Assembly: GCA_041659605.1 (NCBI GenBank)
Contig: JBAZXW010000007.1
Location: forward strand, 62,001-126,000
DNA from: Solimonas sp041659605
Lineage (GTDB): Bacteria > Pseudomonadota > Gammaproteobacteria > Nevskiales > Nevskiaceae
Reading direction: 5' to 3'
DNA length: 64,000 nucleotides
The notes beneath the pieces are model-generated. The model saw only the letters and a list, made by a program, of their open reading frames with translations. It had not been told where the DNA came from and made no database searches. The translations under genes and the position numbers were made by a program. Shown here piece after piece: positions 24,655 to 34,696 of the stretch. Numbering within the stretch: the first letter of the stretch is position 1; each line of letters starts with the position of its first letter.

Positions 24655-25437
24655 TTAGGCCGGGGTCGCGGCGCCGTCGGCCTCGGCCTGGCGGCCGAGG
24701 AAGTGGCGGGCGTAGCGTGGGTGCAGGTCGCTGACGTTGAGCAGCATGAACACGTCGGCGCAGTTGAAGTCGCGGTCCCAGTAGGCTTCGCCGCAGGCTT
24801 TCGCGCCCAGGCTGAGGTAAGCCTTGAGCAGCGGTGGCATGCGTACCTTCTCGTCGAGGCGGCTGTCGGCGGCCGGCAGGCGGATGTAAGGACGCACGCG
24901 CTGATAGTCCGGGGCGAGGTGCTTGGCGCGGATCTGGTCGAGGATCGCGTGCGCCGCGGCGCCGCCATCGGCCAGCTCGATGCTGGCGCAGCCGAACAGG
25001 TAGTCGTAACCCTCGTTGACGACGCAGGCGGCGATGCCCTGCCACAGGGTCGCGATCACCGCGCCTGAACGGAACTCGGCGTCGACGCACGTGCGCCCGA
25101 TCTCCATCACCCGTCCGGGCAGGGCGTCGAGCATCGCCAGATCGAATTCGCTCGACGAGTAAAAGCCACCGGCGGCCGGCGCCTTGTCGTCGGTGAGGAT
25201 GCGCGTGCAGGCGACGATGCGGCCGCCATCCGGCTCGACCACCGTCAGGTGGCGGCAGAACGGATCGTACTGGTCGTGGTCGATGCCGTCGGCACCGCCT
25301 TCGATCTGGGCGCCCAGTTCGCCGGCGAAGATGCGGTAGCGCAGCTGCTGCGTCGCGCGGATTTGTTCGGGCGTCGTCGCGAAGCGGACTTCGAAGCGCG
25401 GGCGGCGCGGCAGATCACCATCGATACGTGCGGACAT
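24655..25437 (-). CDS. olsB: Ornithine N-alpha-acyltransferase (OlsB type)
   Basis: A 260-residue GNAT-fold protein of the OlsB/hemolysin-like family. The family blocks RYRIFAGELGAQ, DQYDPFCRHLTVV, FDLAMLDALPGRVMEIGRTCV and YLFGCASIEL are all present. It transfers a 3-hydroxyacyl chain from ACP to ornithine, the first step of phosphorus-free ornithine lipids. GGAGG lies eight bases before ATG 25437. With olsA directly downstream, both steps are encoded, which lets the cell replace phospholipids when phosphate is short. No Pho box was identified upstream. Confidence 0.85.
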   Translation of the reverse strand: MSARIDGDLPRRPRFEVRFATTPEQIRATQQLRYRIFAGELGAQIEGGADGIDHDQYDPFCRHLTVVEPDGGRIVACTRILTDDKAPAAGGFYSSSEFDLAMLDALPGRVMEIGRTCVDAEFRSGAVIATLWQGIAACVVNEGYDYLFGCASIELADGGAAAHAILDQIRAKHLAPDYQRVRPYIRLPAADSRLDEKVRMPPLLKAYLSLGAKACGEAYWDRDFNCADVFMLLNVSDLHPRYARHFLGRQAEADGAATPA

Positions 25438-25511
25438 GCGAACCTCCAAGTTCGGATGTCGCGCACTCTATGAACCCGTTGTAAACGCTCCGTTACACCG
25501 GCATGTCCGTT

Positions 25512-27946
25512 CTATGACGCCGGCTGGCCCAGCCAGCCCGGGTGCACCGCGTCGGCGGTCCGCACCCTCAGATGCAGTTCGGCGAGCGCGTCGGCGTCCG
25601 AGAGCACGCGATTGCGCACCGGGTTGTCGACCTTGTCCGGCGCCGACTTCAGAATCGCGTCGGCGATGGCGCTTCGCTCAGCCTGGCGGGCCTCGCTCAT
25701 GCGGCGCCGGCGGCCGGCAGTGAGGATCATCAGCGCATTCGCGTCCGGCTCGACGATCGCGGCACGGAAGTCCGGTTCGGGCAGCGCACGGCGCAGGCCG
25801 GCACGCAGCCAGCGCAGCTCGCGCGGCGGAATCGCTTCCTCCGGGATCATGAACAGGCGCGCGGCGCGCGTCAGCCGGCCCGGCGCGGTGCGCGAGCTCC
25901 ACACCGACAGCGGGATCGCGACCACCAGGCTGCCGGCGACCGGCAGCAGCCACCACAGAAAGCTCGGGTTGAGCCAGTACACCAGGCCCAGCCAGGCCAG
26001 GCCCAGCACGCTGCCGCCGCCGTGGCGGAACAGCGCCTGGCTCCACGGCGTCTGCGCATCGGCACGCGGCGGCGACTTCCACGACACCGACAGGCCGATC
26101 AGGGCGCTGAGCACGTAACGCGTGTGGAACAGCATGCGGATCGGCGCCAGCGCGGCGGAGAACAGGCTTTCGCCGAGCACGCCCAGGGCCAGTCGCGGCA
26201 CGCCGCCGAAACCGCGCCATTCGCGCGGCTTGCAGGCCAGCAGCAGCAATGCCAGCAGCTTGGGCAGGAACAGCAGCGTCATCGTGCCGCCGAACAGGCG
26301 CAGGGCCCATTCCGGGTGCCACTGCGGCCAGTTCGGGAACAGCTGGTAGGGCTCGGTGAAGTACTGCGGCTCGGACAGCACGAACACCGCCAGCAGGGCG
26401 GTCGACAGCACCAGGAACGCGAACCACAGCGGCGCCGACAGGTAGGCCATCACGCCGGTCATGAACACCGCGCGATGCGCCGGATGCAGGCCTTGCGAGA
26501 AGAACAGGCGGAAGTTCATCAGGTTGCCCTGGCACCAGCGCTGGTCGCGTTGCAGCTCGTCGAGCAGGGTCGGCGGCATCTCCTCGTAGGAGCCGGGCAG
26601 GTCGTAGGCGATCCACACGCCCCAGCCGGCGCGCCGCATCAGCGCGGCCTCGACGAAGTCGTGGCTCATGATCTCGCCGGACAGCCCGCCGCTGCCGGAC
26701 AGGCGGCCGAGCGCGCAGTGCTCCATGAACGGCGCGACGCGCAGGATCGCGTTGTGTCCCCAGTAGTGCGACTCGCCGAGCTGCCAGAAGTGCAGGCCGG
26801 CGGTGAACAGCGGTCCGTAGACGCGCGTGGCGAACTGCTGGATGCGCGCGTACAGGGTCTCGCGGCCGGAGGCGCGCGGTGCGGTCTGGATGATGCCGGC
26901 GTTGTCGTTGGCCTCCATCAGCTGCACCAGGCGCTTGAGGCAGCCGCCGACATCACGCTGTCGGCGTCGAGGATCACCATGTACTTGTAGCGGCTGCCCC
27001 AGCGCCGGCACCAGTCGGCGATGTTGCCGGACTTGCGCTTGATGCGGTGGGTGCGGCGCCGGTAGAAGACGCGGCCGGCGCCGTCGACTTCGCGGCACAG
27101 CCGCAGCCAGGCATCGACTTCGGCGACACGCGTGTCGGCGCGGTAGGTGTCGCTGAGGATGAACAGGTCGCACTGATCGCGCAGGCCCGCGCGGCACAGC
27201 GAGTCCCAGGTCGCGCGCACGCCGGCGAAGACCCGCGTGACATCCTCGTTGCAGATCGGGAACAGGATTGCCGTGCGCGTGCCGGCGCCGATCGGCGCGT
27301 CTTCCGCGGCGGTCGCGGAAATCGCGTAACGGTCGCGCGCGCGCAGCAGCGCGTAAAAGCCCATCAGCGCGGTCCAGAATCCGGCCGACACCCAGCCGAA
27401 CAGGATCGCGTAGATCACCAGGATTGCGATCTCCAGTCCGTGCTGGCCGCGGTAGGGCAGCACCGCGGTCATGAAGTACGTCGCCGCATAGGTCTGCGCC
27501 AGGATCAGCGCAACCAGCAACAGGCGCCGGTTGCGGCCGGCCACGCGCCAGGCGGCATCGGGTCGGCCCGGGGCGGTGGCCGACACGCCGCTGCGCGCCT
27601 GCATGTGCACGCGGCCGAACATGCGGGCCTGCATCCAGCGCCATAGCCGCCGCAGCGGATTGTTGTTCCACGGCGTCGGGCACATCGACGCGCGCGCCAG
27701 CGGCGGCGTTGTCGTCAGGCGCAGATCGCCCTGGCGGTCGGGCGCGACGGCGCCGTCGAGTGCGTCGTCGCCCTTGCGCGGCGCGGTTTGCAGCCGGTTG
27801 CGCAAGCGCGGCCAGGCGGAGCGCCGCACCGCGTCGCGGTCCTGAAGTCCCGTGCTTCCGCTCGGGACTTCGTGCAGTCCGGTCAGGCGGGCGCCGGCGG
27901 CGGGGATGTCCGTCGTCTCAGCGGCCGGCGGTGGCAGGGAGGACAT
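25512..27946 (-). pseudogene. opgH: Glucan glucosyltransferase OpgH, frameshifted
   Basis: Two overlapping frames together make a full OpgH of about 811 residues. The first, from ATG 27946, gives about 333 residues including the N-terminal membrane segments and GT2 motif VILDADSVMS, then runs into nine foreign residues and a stop. The second continues the protein (LKRLVQLMEAND, then QRDQRWCQGN for the QxxRW site and later membrane segments) to TAG at 25512-25514. One extra base near 26948 would join them. OpgH extends periplasmic glucan chains from UDP-glucose at the inner membrane. The gene starts 28 bases inside opgG. A sequencing or assembly error is as likely as a real mutation. Confidence 0.88.
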
Positions 27947-29438
27947 AGGCCCAGGTTTCGGAGACGGTCTGTTCGCCGGCGCGCAGGATCGCACGCAGTT
28001 CGAGCGGCTTGCTTTCGTCCGCGCGGCGCACGCGGATCGTCACGCGCCAGCCGCCGGATGCCTCGTTGCGGAAGACCTGGCGTTCGAGCAGTTCGCCGCC
28101 GTCGCCGACCCAGATGCCGGCGACCGGCACGGTCTCCGGCGGCAGTTTGTCGAGTGCGCCGCCCTGGAAGTCGACCTGGAAGCGCAGGCTGTCGTCGGGT
28201 TCGCGCTGCCAGCCGTGGCCGCGGCGGCTCTGCACCACGCGCGCCAGCGGCATGTCCTTTTCCGGCTGGATCTGCCAGGACAGGTCGTACTCGAAGCGCT
28301 GCTGATCGCCCTCGCGTGCGGGCCGTTCCGGCACCCAGAACGCCACGATGTTGTCGTTGGTCTCGTCAGGCGCGGGGATCGACACCAGTTCGACGCGCCC
28401 CTTGCCCCACTTGCCGCGCGGTTCGATCCAGGCGCTCGGACGCAGCTCGTAGCGTGCACCCAGATCCTCGTAGTGGTCGAACTGGCGATCACGCTGCATC
28501 AGGCCGAAGCCGTGCAGCTCGTTGACCCCGAACGACGTCATGAACAGGCGGCGCGAAGTCGTCAGCGGACGCCAGATCCACTCGTCGCCCGAATGGATCA
28601 GCAGGCCGTCGGAATCGTGCACTTCCGGGCGGTAGTCCTCGCGCGTCGCCGGCTGGTTCTCGCCGTACAGGAACATGCTGGTCATCGGCGCCAGGCCGAG
28701 CTTGGTGACGTTGCCGCGGAAGTAGAGCTGCGCGGTGACGGCCAGGTGCGTGGACTCGCCCGGCTTCACAACATAGCGGTAAGCCCCGGTGACGCGCGGC
28801 GAATCGAGCAGCGCATAGATCGTCAGCGCATGATCCTCGGCGCGCGGCCATTCGACCCAGAACTCGGTGAATTCGGGGAACTCCTCGCCCGAGAGTTCGC
28901 CGGTGTCGACGGCCAGCCCGCGCGCGGACAAGCCGTAGCGCTGGTTGCGGCCGAGAGCGCGGAAGAAGCTGGCGCCCTGAAAGACCAGCACCTCGTCCTT
29001 GTAGTCGGGACGGTTGATCGGGTAGTGCACGCGGAAACCGGCGAAGCCGATGTCCTCTAGGGACGCCGGATCGATGCCGGTGCCGCCGTAGTCGAAATCG
29101 TTGGGCGTGAAGCGCACGGGCTTCACGCCATCGGCGCCGATCAGGCTCACCTTGATGCTTCTGTTGAAGCCCAGGCCCGGGTGCAGGAACTGCAGCTCGA
29201 ACGGAAGCGAGGTATTGCGCCAGCGCGCCCTTTCGGGGCGGTAGCGGATCTTGCGGTAGTCGTCGTAGGAAAGATTGGCCAGCGCGCCCGGCAGATTGCG
29301 ATTCGGCGCGTCGTAAGGTTTTTCCGAGAGTTTTTTCGCGATGCGGCTGACGTCGTTGAAATCGAAAGCAGCCTGGGCACGCAGCGGGGCGAGCAGCGTG
29401 AGAGTAGCCAGCAGTACGAATCGAAGGGCGCTGAGCAT
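27918..29438 (-). CDS. opgG: Periplasmic glucan biosynthesis protein OpgG
   Basis: A 506-residue periplasmic protein starting at ATG 29438 with signal peptide MLSALRFVLLATLTLLAPL and cleavage near AQA-AF. The OpgG/MdoG start FDFNDVSRIAKKLSEKPY is present, with the two-domain pattern continuing through SMFLYGENQP and DEWIWRPLT. It shapes or releases the branched beta-glucans made by OpgH, which buffer osmotic change. The gene overlaps opgH by 28 bases, so the pair is an operon. OpgG should remain intact even if opgH is broken. Confidence 0.94.
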   Translation of the reverse strand: MLSALRFVLLATLTLLAPLRAQAAFDFNDVSRIAKKLSEKPYDAPNRNLPGALANLSYDDYRKIRYRPERARWRNTSLPFELQFLHPGLGFNRSIKVSLIGADGVKPVRFTPNDFDYGGTGIDPASLEDIGFAGFRVHYPINRPDYKDEVLVFQGASFFRALGRNQRYGLSARGLAVDTGELSGEEFPEFTEFWVEWPRAEDHALTIYALLDSPRVTGAYRYVVKPGESTHLAVTAQLYFRGNVTKLGLAPMTSMFLYGENQPATREDYRPEVHDSDGLLIHSGDEWIWRPLTTSRRLFMTSFGVNELHGFGLMQRDRQFDHYEDLGARYELRPSAWIEPRGKWGKGRVELVSIPAPDETNDNIVAFWVPERPAREGDQQRFEYDLSWQIQPEKDMPLARVVQSRRGHGWQREPDDSLRFQVDFQGGALDKLPPETVPVAGIWVGDGGELLERQVFRNEASGGWRVTIRVRRADESKPLELRAILRAGEQTVSETWAYVLPATAGR

Positions 29439-29514
29439 CGACGGAATTCTACCGACAAGAGCAAAAAGCCCAGCATGGGCCGAACGGATGAACGTGCTTG
29501 GATACCGGACCCGG

Positions 29515-30660
29515 TCAGTGACCGGCTGCCGCTGTGGCACCCGGGCGCAGGCGGAACACATGATAAGGCGCGTGAACCGCGATCGTCGAAGGGGAACGGC
29601 CGATCACGTGCTGCAGGCTGGAGCAGGTGACATACAGCCAGCCGTCTGAACCGAAGCTGAAGCCGTCCGGCCAGCGCAGGCGCTCGCTCTGCACCAGCGT
29701 CTGCAGGCTGCCGTCGGGACGCGACAGCACGATTGCGGAATGCTCGGGATCGGACAGGTAGATGGTCCCGGCGTCGTCGATGCTCAGGCCGTCGGACATG
29801 GTCTTGGCGGCGTGCACTTCGACGCGCGCGGCCAGCTCGTCGGCGCTCAGCGTGCCGTCGCGCAGGTCCGCGCTGCGGACGCTGTACAGGTTCAGGTCGG
29901 TGACGGGCGCGAAGTACAGCCGCTCGCCGCTGCGACTGAGCACGATCGAGTCGACACCCGGGCGGATCGCCACCAGCCCGAACGCCTCCATGCGGCGCTC
30001 CTGGACCACGGGCGTATAGAAATCGGGCATCACCGAAGAATGGCCTTCGAGCAAGCGGCGTGCCTGCCGAGCCGCGAAGTCGTAGACGATCAGCGCCGGC
30101 GTCTGCGCAAAGAAGCTGGCGTCGGCGATGTAGAGCGTATTGCCGTCCGGCGAGACCTGGAAATCATTGAGATGCGAGCCCAGGCCGGCGATCGCGCGCG
30201 GGAACTCGTACTCGTGGACCACGGCGCCGCTGTCGAGATCGAAGGCCAGCAGGCGTCCCGGATGCAGGCCGTGCTGGCCGTTGTCGAGCGTCCACAGCCG
30301 GTTCCGGCGGTCGATGCGCAGCGACAGCACATCGCGGAAATGGCGCGGCTCGCCGTCGCCGGTCTGGAACGCGAGGCTGGGCCAGGGCTGCATGCGGCCG
30401 TCGACCAGCTCGACGACTTTCCACTGCGGTCGTGCTTCCGGATGCAGCGTGACGAAGACGCGGCCGCTCGCCGAGACGGCGATGTTGCCGGGTGGCGTCG
30501 GCAGCTCGGCGACGGTTTCCAGCGCGGACTCCGGCAGCAGCGGCGTGCTCGTTGCCCGCTCGGGGAAATCGGCGCCCCCGCCATAGCGCCACTTCAGTCC
30601 TCCGAGGGCACCGGCACCGAGGATCAGCACGACGATCAGCAGGCGGCCTGCAAGGCGCAT
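29515..30660 (-). CDS. Yellow/MRJP-family beta-propeller protein
   Basis: A 381-residue protein with an N-terminal signal or anchor (LLIVVLILGAGALGGL). Repeated beta-propeller blades show family motifs: LWTLDNGQ, LLAFDLDSGAVVHEYEFP, SHLNDFQVSPDGNTLYIAD, RLLEGHSSV, LYFAPVTDLNLYSVRSADL and WPDGFSFGSDGWLYVT. These are typical of bacterial members of the major-royal-jelly/yellow family, related in fold to SMP-30 lactonases. The function of the bacterial proteins is not established; a periplasmic lactonase or binding role is possible. It lies upstream of opgG on the same strand with a 76-base gap. Confidence 0.8.
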   Translation of the reverse strand: MRLAGRLLIVVLILGAGALGGLKWRYGGGADFPERATSTPLLPESALETVAELPTPPGNIAVSASGRVFVTLHPEARPQWKVVELVDGRMQPWPSLAFQTGDGEPRHFRDVLSLRIDRRNRLWTLDNGQHGLHPGRLLAFDLDSGAVVHEYEFPRAIAGLGSHLNDFQVSPDGNTLYIADASFFAQTPALIVYDFAARQARRLLEGHSSVMPDFYTPVVQERRMEAFGLVAIRPGVDSIVLSRSGERLYFAPVTDLNLYSVRSADLRDGTLSADELAARVEVHAAKTMSDGLSIDDAGTIYLSDPEHSAIVLSRPDGSLQTLVQSERLRWPDGFSFGSDGWLYVTCSSLQHVIGRSPSTIAVHAPYHVFRLRPGATAAAGH

Positions 30661-30664
30661 GCGG

Positions 30665-31366
30665 TTACTTTCCGTTCAGGGCCGGGGCGGCCTCGTCGAC
30701 GCCGTTCGCGGTATCGGCCGCACCGTTGCCGAACTCGGCATAGAGCCCCCGCATCCGGTTGACCAGCAGGCAGAACAGGTCGGCGGTCTTCTCGGCGTCA
30801 TAGATCGCCGAATGCGCGGCGGCGGCGTCATGGCCCAGGCCGGTGGCCTGCAGCGCGCGCGCGAGCACGGTCTGCCCCAGCGCGACGCCGCCGAGTGTCG
30901 CGGTATCGAACACGCTGAACGGATGGAAGGGGCAGCGCTTGTAGCTGCTGCGCGCGACCGCTGCGTTGATGAAACCGAGGTCGAAATGGGCGTTGTGACC
31001 GACCAGGATCGCGCGGGTGCAGCCGTTCTCCGAAACCGCCTTGCGGATCGGTCGGAACACATGATCGAGCGCCTCGCGTTCCGGCAGCGCCAGGCGCAGC
31101 GGATTGTCGATGCGGATGCCGTTGACCTCCAGCGCCGCCTTTTCGATATTGGCGCCGGGAAACGGCTCGACATGGGCGAACACGGTCTGCCGGCGTTCCA
31201 GCCGGCCTTGCTCGTCAATGCCCAGAATGACGCCCGCGACTTCGAGCAGCGCGTCGGTCCGCGCGTTGAAACCGCCGGTTTCGACGTCGACCACGACCGG
31301 CAGGAAGCCGCGGAAACGCTGTCCGATCTTGGTTTTGGGTGCGCTGCTGGGCGGGCTGGGTTCCAT
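30665..31366 (-). CDS. rnt: Ribonuclease T
   Basis: A 233-residue DEDDh exoribonuclease that matures the 3' ends of tRNAs and other stable RNAs. Motif I is D27-x-E29 (VVDVETGGF), motif II is GHNAHFDLGF and motif III is HSAIYDAEKTADLF with the catalytic His. Length and motifs match the family, with an extra acidic/Ala-rich tail of about 15 residues. It ends five bases before the MRJP-like gene. A second tRNA-processing exonuclease, rnd, is also in this window. Confidence 0.94.
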   Translation of the reverse strand: MEPSPPSSAPKTKIGQRFRGFLPVVVDVETGGFNARTDALLEVAGVILGIDEQGRLERRQTVFAHVEPFPGANIEKAALEVNGIRIDNPLRLALPEREALDHVFRPIRKAVSENGCTRAILVGHNAHFDLGFINAAVARSSYKRCPFHPFSVFDTATLGGVALGQTVLARALQATGLGHDAAAAHSAIYDAEKTADLFCLLVNRMRGLYAEFGNGAADTANGVDEAAPALNGK

Positions 31367-31436
31367 CGGAAGGCGGACCGCCGGCGATGTTTGGGGCGCA
31401 CAGGATACCCGGATTCGAGGCGCGGGCCGTGGCCCT

Positions 31437-31442
31437 TATAAT
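31437..31442 (+). promoter_or_regulatory. Probable -10 box of argG
   Basis: TATAAT lies 54 bases before the argG ATG. A weak -35 (TTCGAG, 31414-31419) is 17 bases upstream. No ARG-box palindrome was recognised. Confidence 0.5.
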
Positions 31443-31496
31443 GCCCGCCCCCCAAGGGTCGTTTTCTCCATTCCCATTGCTTTGCGAGCTTTCCCG

Positions 31497-32708
31497 ATGA
31501 GCAAACCCCGCAAGATTGCGCTCGCCTATTCCGGCGGCCTCGACACCTCCGTGATCCTCAAGTGGCTGCAGGACGTCTACCAGGCCGAGGTCGTCACCTT
31601 CACCGCCGACGTCGGCCAGGGCGAGGAACTGGACCATGTGCGCCCCAAGGCGCAGCAGTTCGGCGTCAAGGAAATCTTCATCGATGACCTGCGCGAAGAG
31701 TTTGTGCGCGATTTCGTGTTCCCGATGTTCCGCGCCAATGCGATTTATGAGGGCGAGTACCTCCTCGGTACCTCGATCGCGCGGCCGCTGATCGCCAAGC
31801 GCCTGGTCGAGATCGCGCGACAGACGGGTTGCGACGCGATCTCGCACGGTGCCACCGGCAAGGGCAACGATCAGGTGCGCTTCGAGCTGGGCGCCTACGC
31901 GCTGTGGCCCGAGGCCAAGGTCATCGCGCCGTGGCGCGAGTGGGACCTGAATTCGCGCGAGAAGCTGCTGGCCTACGCCGAGCAGCACGGCATTCCGATC
32001 GCCAAGAAGAAGGGCGGCGGCTCGCCCTACTCGATGGACGCCAATGCGCTGCACATCAGCTACGAAGGCGGCGGCCTGGAAGATCCGTGGTGGTGCCCGC
32101 CGGACGACATCTGGCGCCTGACCGTGAACCCGGAAGATGCCCCCAACGAAGCCGAGATCGTCACCGTCGAATTCGAGCGCGGCGACGCCGTCGCCGTCAA
32201 TGGCAAACCGCTGACGCCGTTTGGCGTCCTTGATGCGTTGAACCAGCTCGCCGGCAAGCACGGCATCGGCCGCCTCGACATTGTCGAGAACCGCTACGTC
32301 GGCATGAAGTCGCGCGGCTGCTACGAAACCCCCGGCGGCACGATCCTGCTCAAGGCGCACCGCGCGATCGAGTCGCTGTGCCTCGATCGCGAGCAGGCGC
32401 ATCTGAAGGACGAGATGATGCCGCGCTACGCGCAGCTGATCTACAACGGCTACTGGTTCAGTCCCGAGCGGCGCGCGCTGCAGGCGCTGATCGACGACAC
32501 CCAGCAGAAGGTCAACGGCGAAGTGCGTCTGAAGCTGCTCAAGGGCAACGTCTACAACGCCGGCCGCCGCTCGAAGGACTCGCTGTTCGACGCCACGCTG
32601 TCGACTTTCGAGGACGATCGCGGCGCCTACAACCAGAAGGACGCCGAGGGCTTCATCCGCCTCAACGGCCTGCGGCTGCGCACCGGCGCGAAGCGCGATC
32701 TGCGCTGA
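31497..32708 (+). CDS. argG: Argininosuccinate synthase
   Basis: A 403-residue cytoplasmic enzyme joining citrulline and aspartate with ATP hydrolysis to AMP and PPi, the seventh step of arginine synthesis. The ATP motif YSGGLDTS is at residues 11-18. Later blocks SHGATGKGNDQVRFE and YSMDANALHISYEGG fit the shorter bacterial ArgG class. ATG 31497 gives the usual start, MSKPRKIALAYSGG. It stands alone between rnt and lptB, with no other arg gene near. Its transcript ends in a strong palindrome shared with lptB. Confidence 0.97.
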   Translation: MSKPRKIALAYSGGLDTSVILKWLQDVYQAEVVTFTADVGQGEELDHVRPKAQQFGVKEIFIDDLREEFVRDFVFPMFRANAIYEGEYLLGTSIARPLIAKRLVEIARQTGCDAISHGATGKGNDQVRFELGAYALWPEAKVIAPWREWDLNSREKLLAYAEQHGIPIAKKKGGGSPYSMDANALHISYEGGGLEDPWWCPPDDIWRLTVNPEDAPNEAEIVTVEFERGDAVAVNGKPLTPFGVLDALNQLAGKHGIGRLDIVENRYVGMKSRGCYETPGGTILLKAHRAIESLCLDREQAHLKDEMMPRYAQLIYNGYWFSPERRALQALIDDTQQKVNGEVRLKLLKGNVYNAGRRSKDSLFDATLSTFEDDRGAYNQKDAEGFIRLNGLRLRTGAKRDLR

Positions 32709-32728
32709 TCCGGAAGCGGACGAGGCCT

Positions 32729-32763
32729 GTCTGTAGGAGCGGCCCCCGGCCGCTCCTACAGAC
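32729..32763. repeat. Perfect GTAG-headed palindrome between argG and lptB
   Basis: Two 16-base arms (GTCTGTAGGAGCGGCC) are separated by three C. Each arm contains the GTAG head. On the minus strand, the TAG of the head is the lptB stop codon (32758-32756). The stem can also end argG transcription, though no T run follows. It matches the GTAGGAGCGGC type of dispersed proteobacterial REP. Confidence 0.85.
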
Positions 32764-33483
32764 GGAACGATTCGCCCAGGTACACCTTGCGCACGGTTTC
32801 GTTCTGCAGCAGTGCGTCCGGCGCGCCTTCGGCGATGACGGTGCCTTCGGCGAGGATGTAGGCGCGCTTGCAGATGCCCAGGGTCTCGCGCACGTTGTGG
32901 TCGGTGATCAGCACGCCGATGCCGCGCTCGCTGAGCTGATGGACGATGCTCTGGATGTCGCCGACGGCGATCGGATCGACGCCGGCAAAGGGCTCGTCGA
33001 GCAGCACGAAATGCGGATTGGCCGCGAGCGCGCGCGCGATTTCGACGCGCCGGCGCTCGCCGCCGGACAGCGCCTGGCCTTCGGCGTCGCGGATATGGCC
33101 GATGTGCAGTTCGCCGAGCAGGCGGTCGAGTTCCCGATTGCGATCGGCGGCTTTCAGGTCGCCGCGCAGTTCGAGGATCGCGAGGATGTTGTCGGCGACC
33201 GAGAGCGTGCGGAACACGCTGGCTTCCTGCGGCAGATAACCGATGCCCAGGCGCGCGCGCGCGTGCATCGGCAGCGCGGTGATGTCGCGGCCGTTGAGCT
33301 CGATGCGGCCGCTGTCGGCGGCGACCAGGCCGACGATCATGTAGAACGAGGTGGTCTTGCCGGCACCGTTGGGGCCGAGCAGGCCGACGATCTCGCCGGC
33401 TTCGACGTTCAGCGAAACGTCGCGCACGACGGTGCGCTTCTTGTAGCGCTTGACCAGGTGTTCCGCGCGCAGCGTCGAGCGGC

Positions 33484-33487
<4 letters not shown>
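32756..33487 (-). CDS. lptB: LPS export ATPase LptB
   Basis: A 243-residue ABC ATPase that powers lipopolysaccharide export with LptF/LptG. Walker A GPNGAGKT is at 38-45, the signature is LSGGERRR, Walker B is FVLLDEPFAGVD, and the switch His is in ITDHN. The C-terminal KVYLGESFRL matches LptB. It starts with GTG overlapping the lptA stop (GTGA). LptF and LptG are not in the window. The last codons lie inside the REP palindrome, which supplies the stop codon. Confidence 0.96.
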
Positions 33488-34122
<635 letters not shown>

Positions 34123-34126
34123 CGCG

Positions 34127-34696
34127 TCAGCGGGTCGGCGCATAGCGGGACTCAACCTGGCTGAGAAATTCCACGCGCTCGGCGATCCAGTCGGCGCGCA
34201 TGCCGATCGCGCTGATCCGGCGCCCGGGGCTCTGCGCGACGATGGGGTCGTCGGTGCTCAGGCGCCGTGCTTCCCAATCCGCCCAGAGCGTCGGCGTGAC
34301 GATCGAGATGGACGGCCGGTCGTGAGGCTGGCCGTCGATCTTGACCTCGGGCTTGAGTTCGATGCGCTTTTGCGCCGGAGGTACGCTGCCGCGATCGGCC
34401 GTCAGCTGCCAGCTGCCGCTCTGTGCGGCGCCGTAGGTCGACATCTCGATGCCGCTCAGCTCCATCGACGCGTCGTCGAAGTAGTCGATGTCCGTCGCGT
34501 GCGCCTCGAAGCTCAGTTCGCCGGTCTCGCCGTAGCGCCGCCAGTACGCGCCTTCGATGTGGTAGCGCGGCCGCTCGACCGTCGCGGCGACCTCGGTCGC
34601 CGCCGGTTCGCGGAATCCCTGGAACGCGAGCCAGCCGGCCACCAGCGCCAGCAGGCCCAGGAACGGAAGGTTCAGCGCGTTGCGATCCAGCGTCAT
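34127..34696 (-). CDS. lptC: LPS transport protein LptC
   Basis: A 189-residue inner-membrane-anchored protein with one N-terminal membrane segment (LPFLGLLALVAGWLAFQGF) and a periplasmic OstA-like domain (YHIEGAYWRRYGETGELSFE; LTADRGSVPPAQKRIEL). It passes LPS from the LptBFG pump to LptA. The start overlaps the kdsC stop by 4 bases and it ends 4 bases before lptA, the standard order. Confidence 0.93.
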   Translation of the reverse strand: MTLDRNALNLPFLGLLALVAGWLAFQGFREPAATEVAATVERPRYHIEGAYWRRYGETGELSFEAHATDIDYFDDASMELSGIEMSTYGAAQSGSWQLTADRGSVPPAQKRIELKPEVKIDGQPHDRPSISIVTPTLWADWEARRLSTDDPIVAQSPGRRISAIGMRADWIAERVEFLSQVESRYAPTR

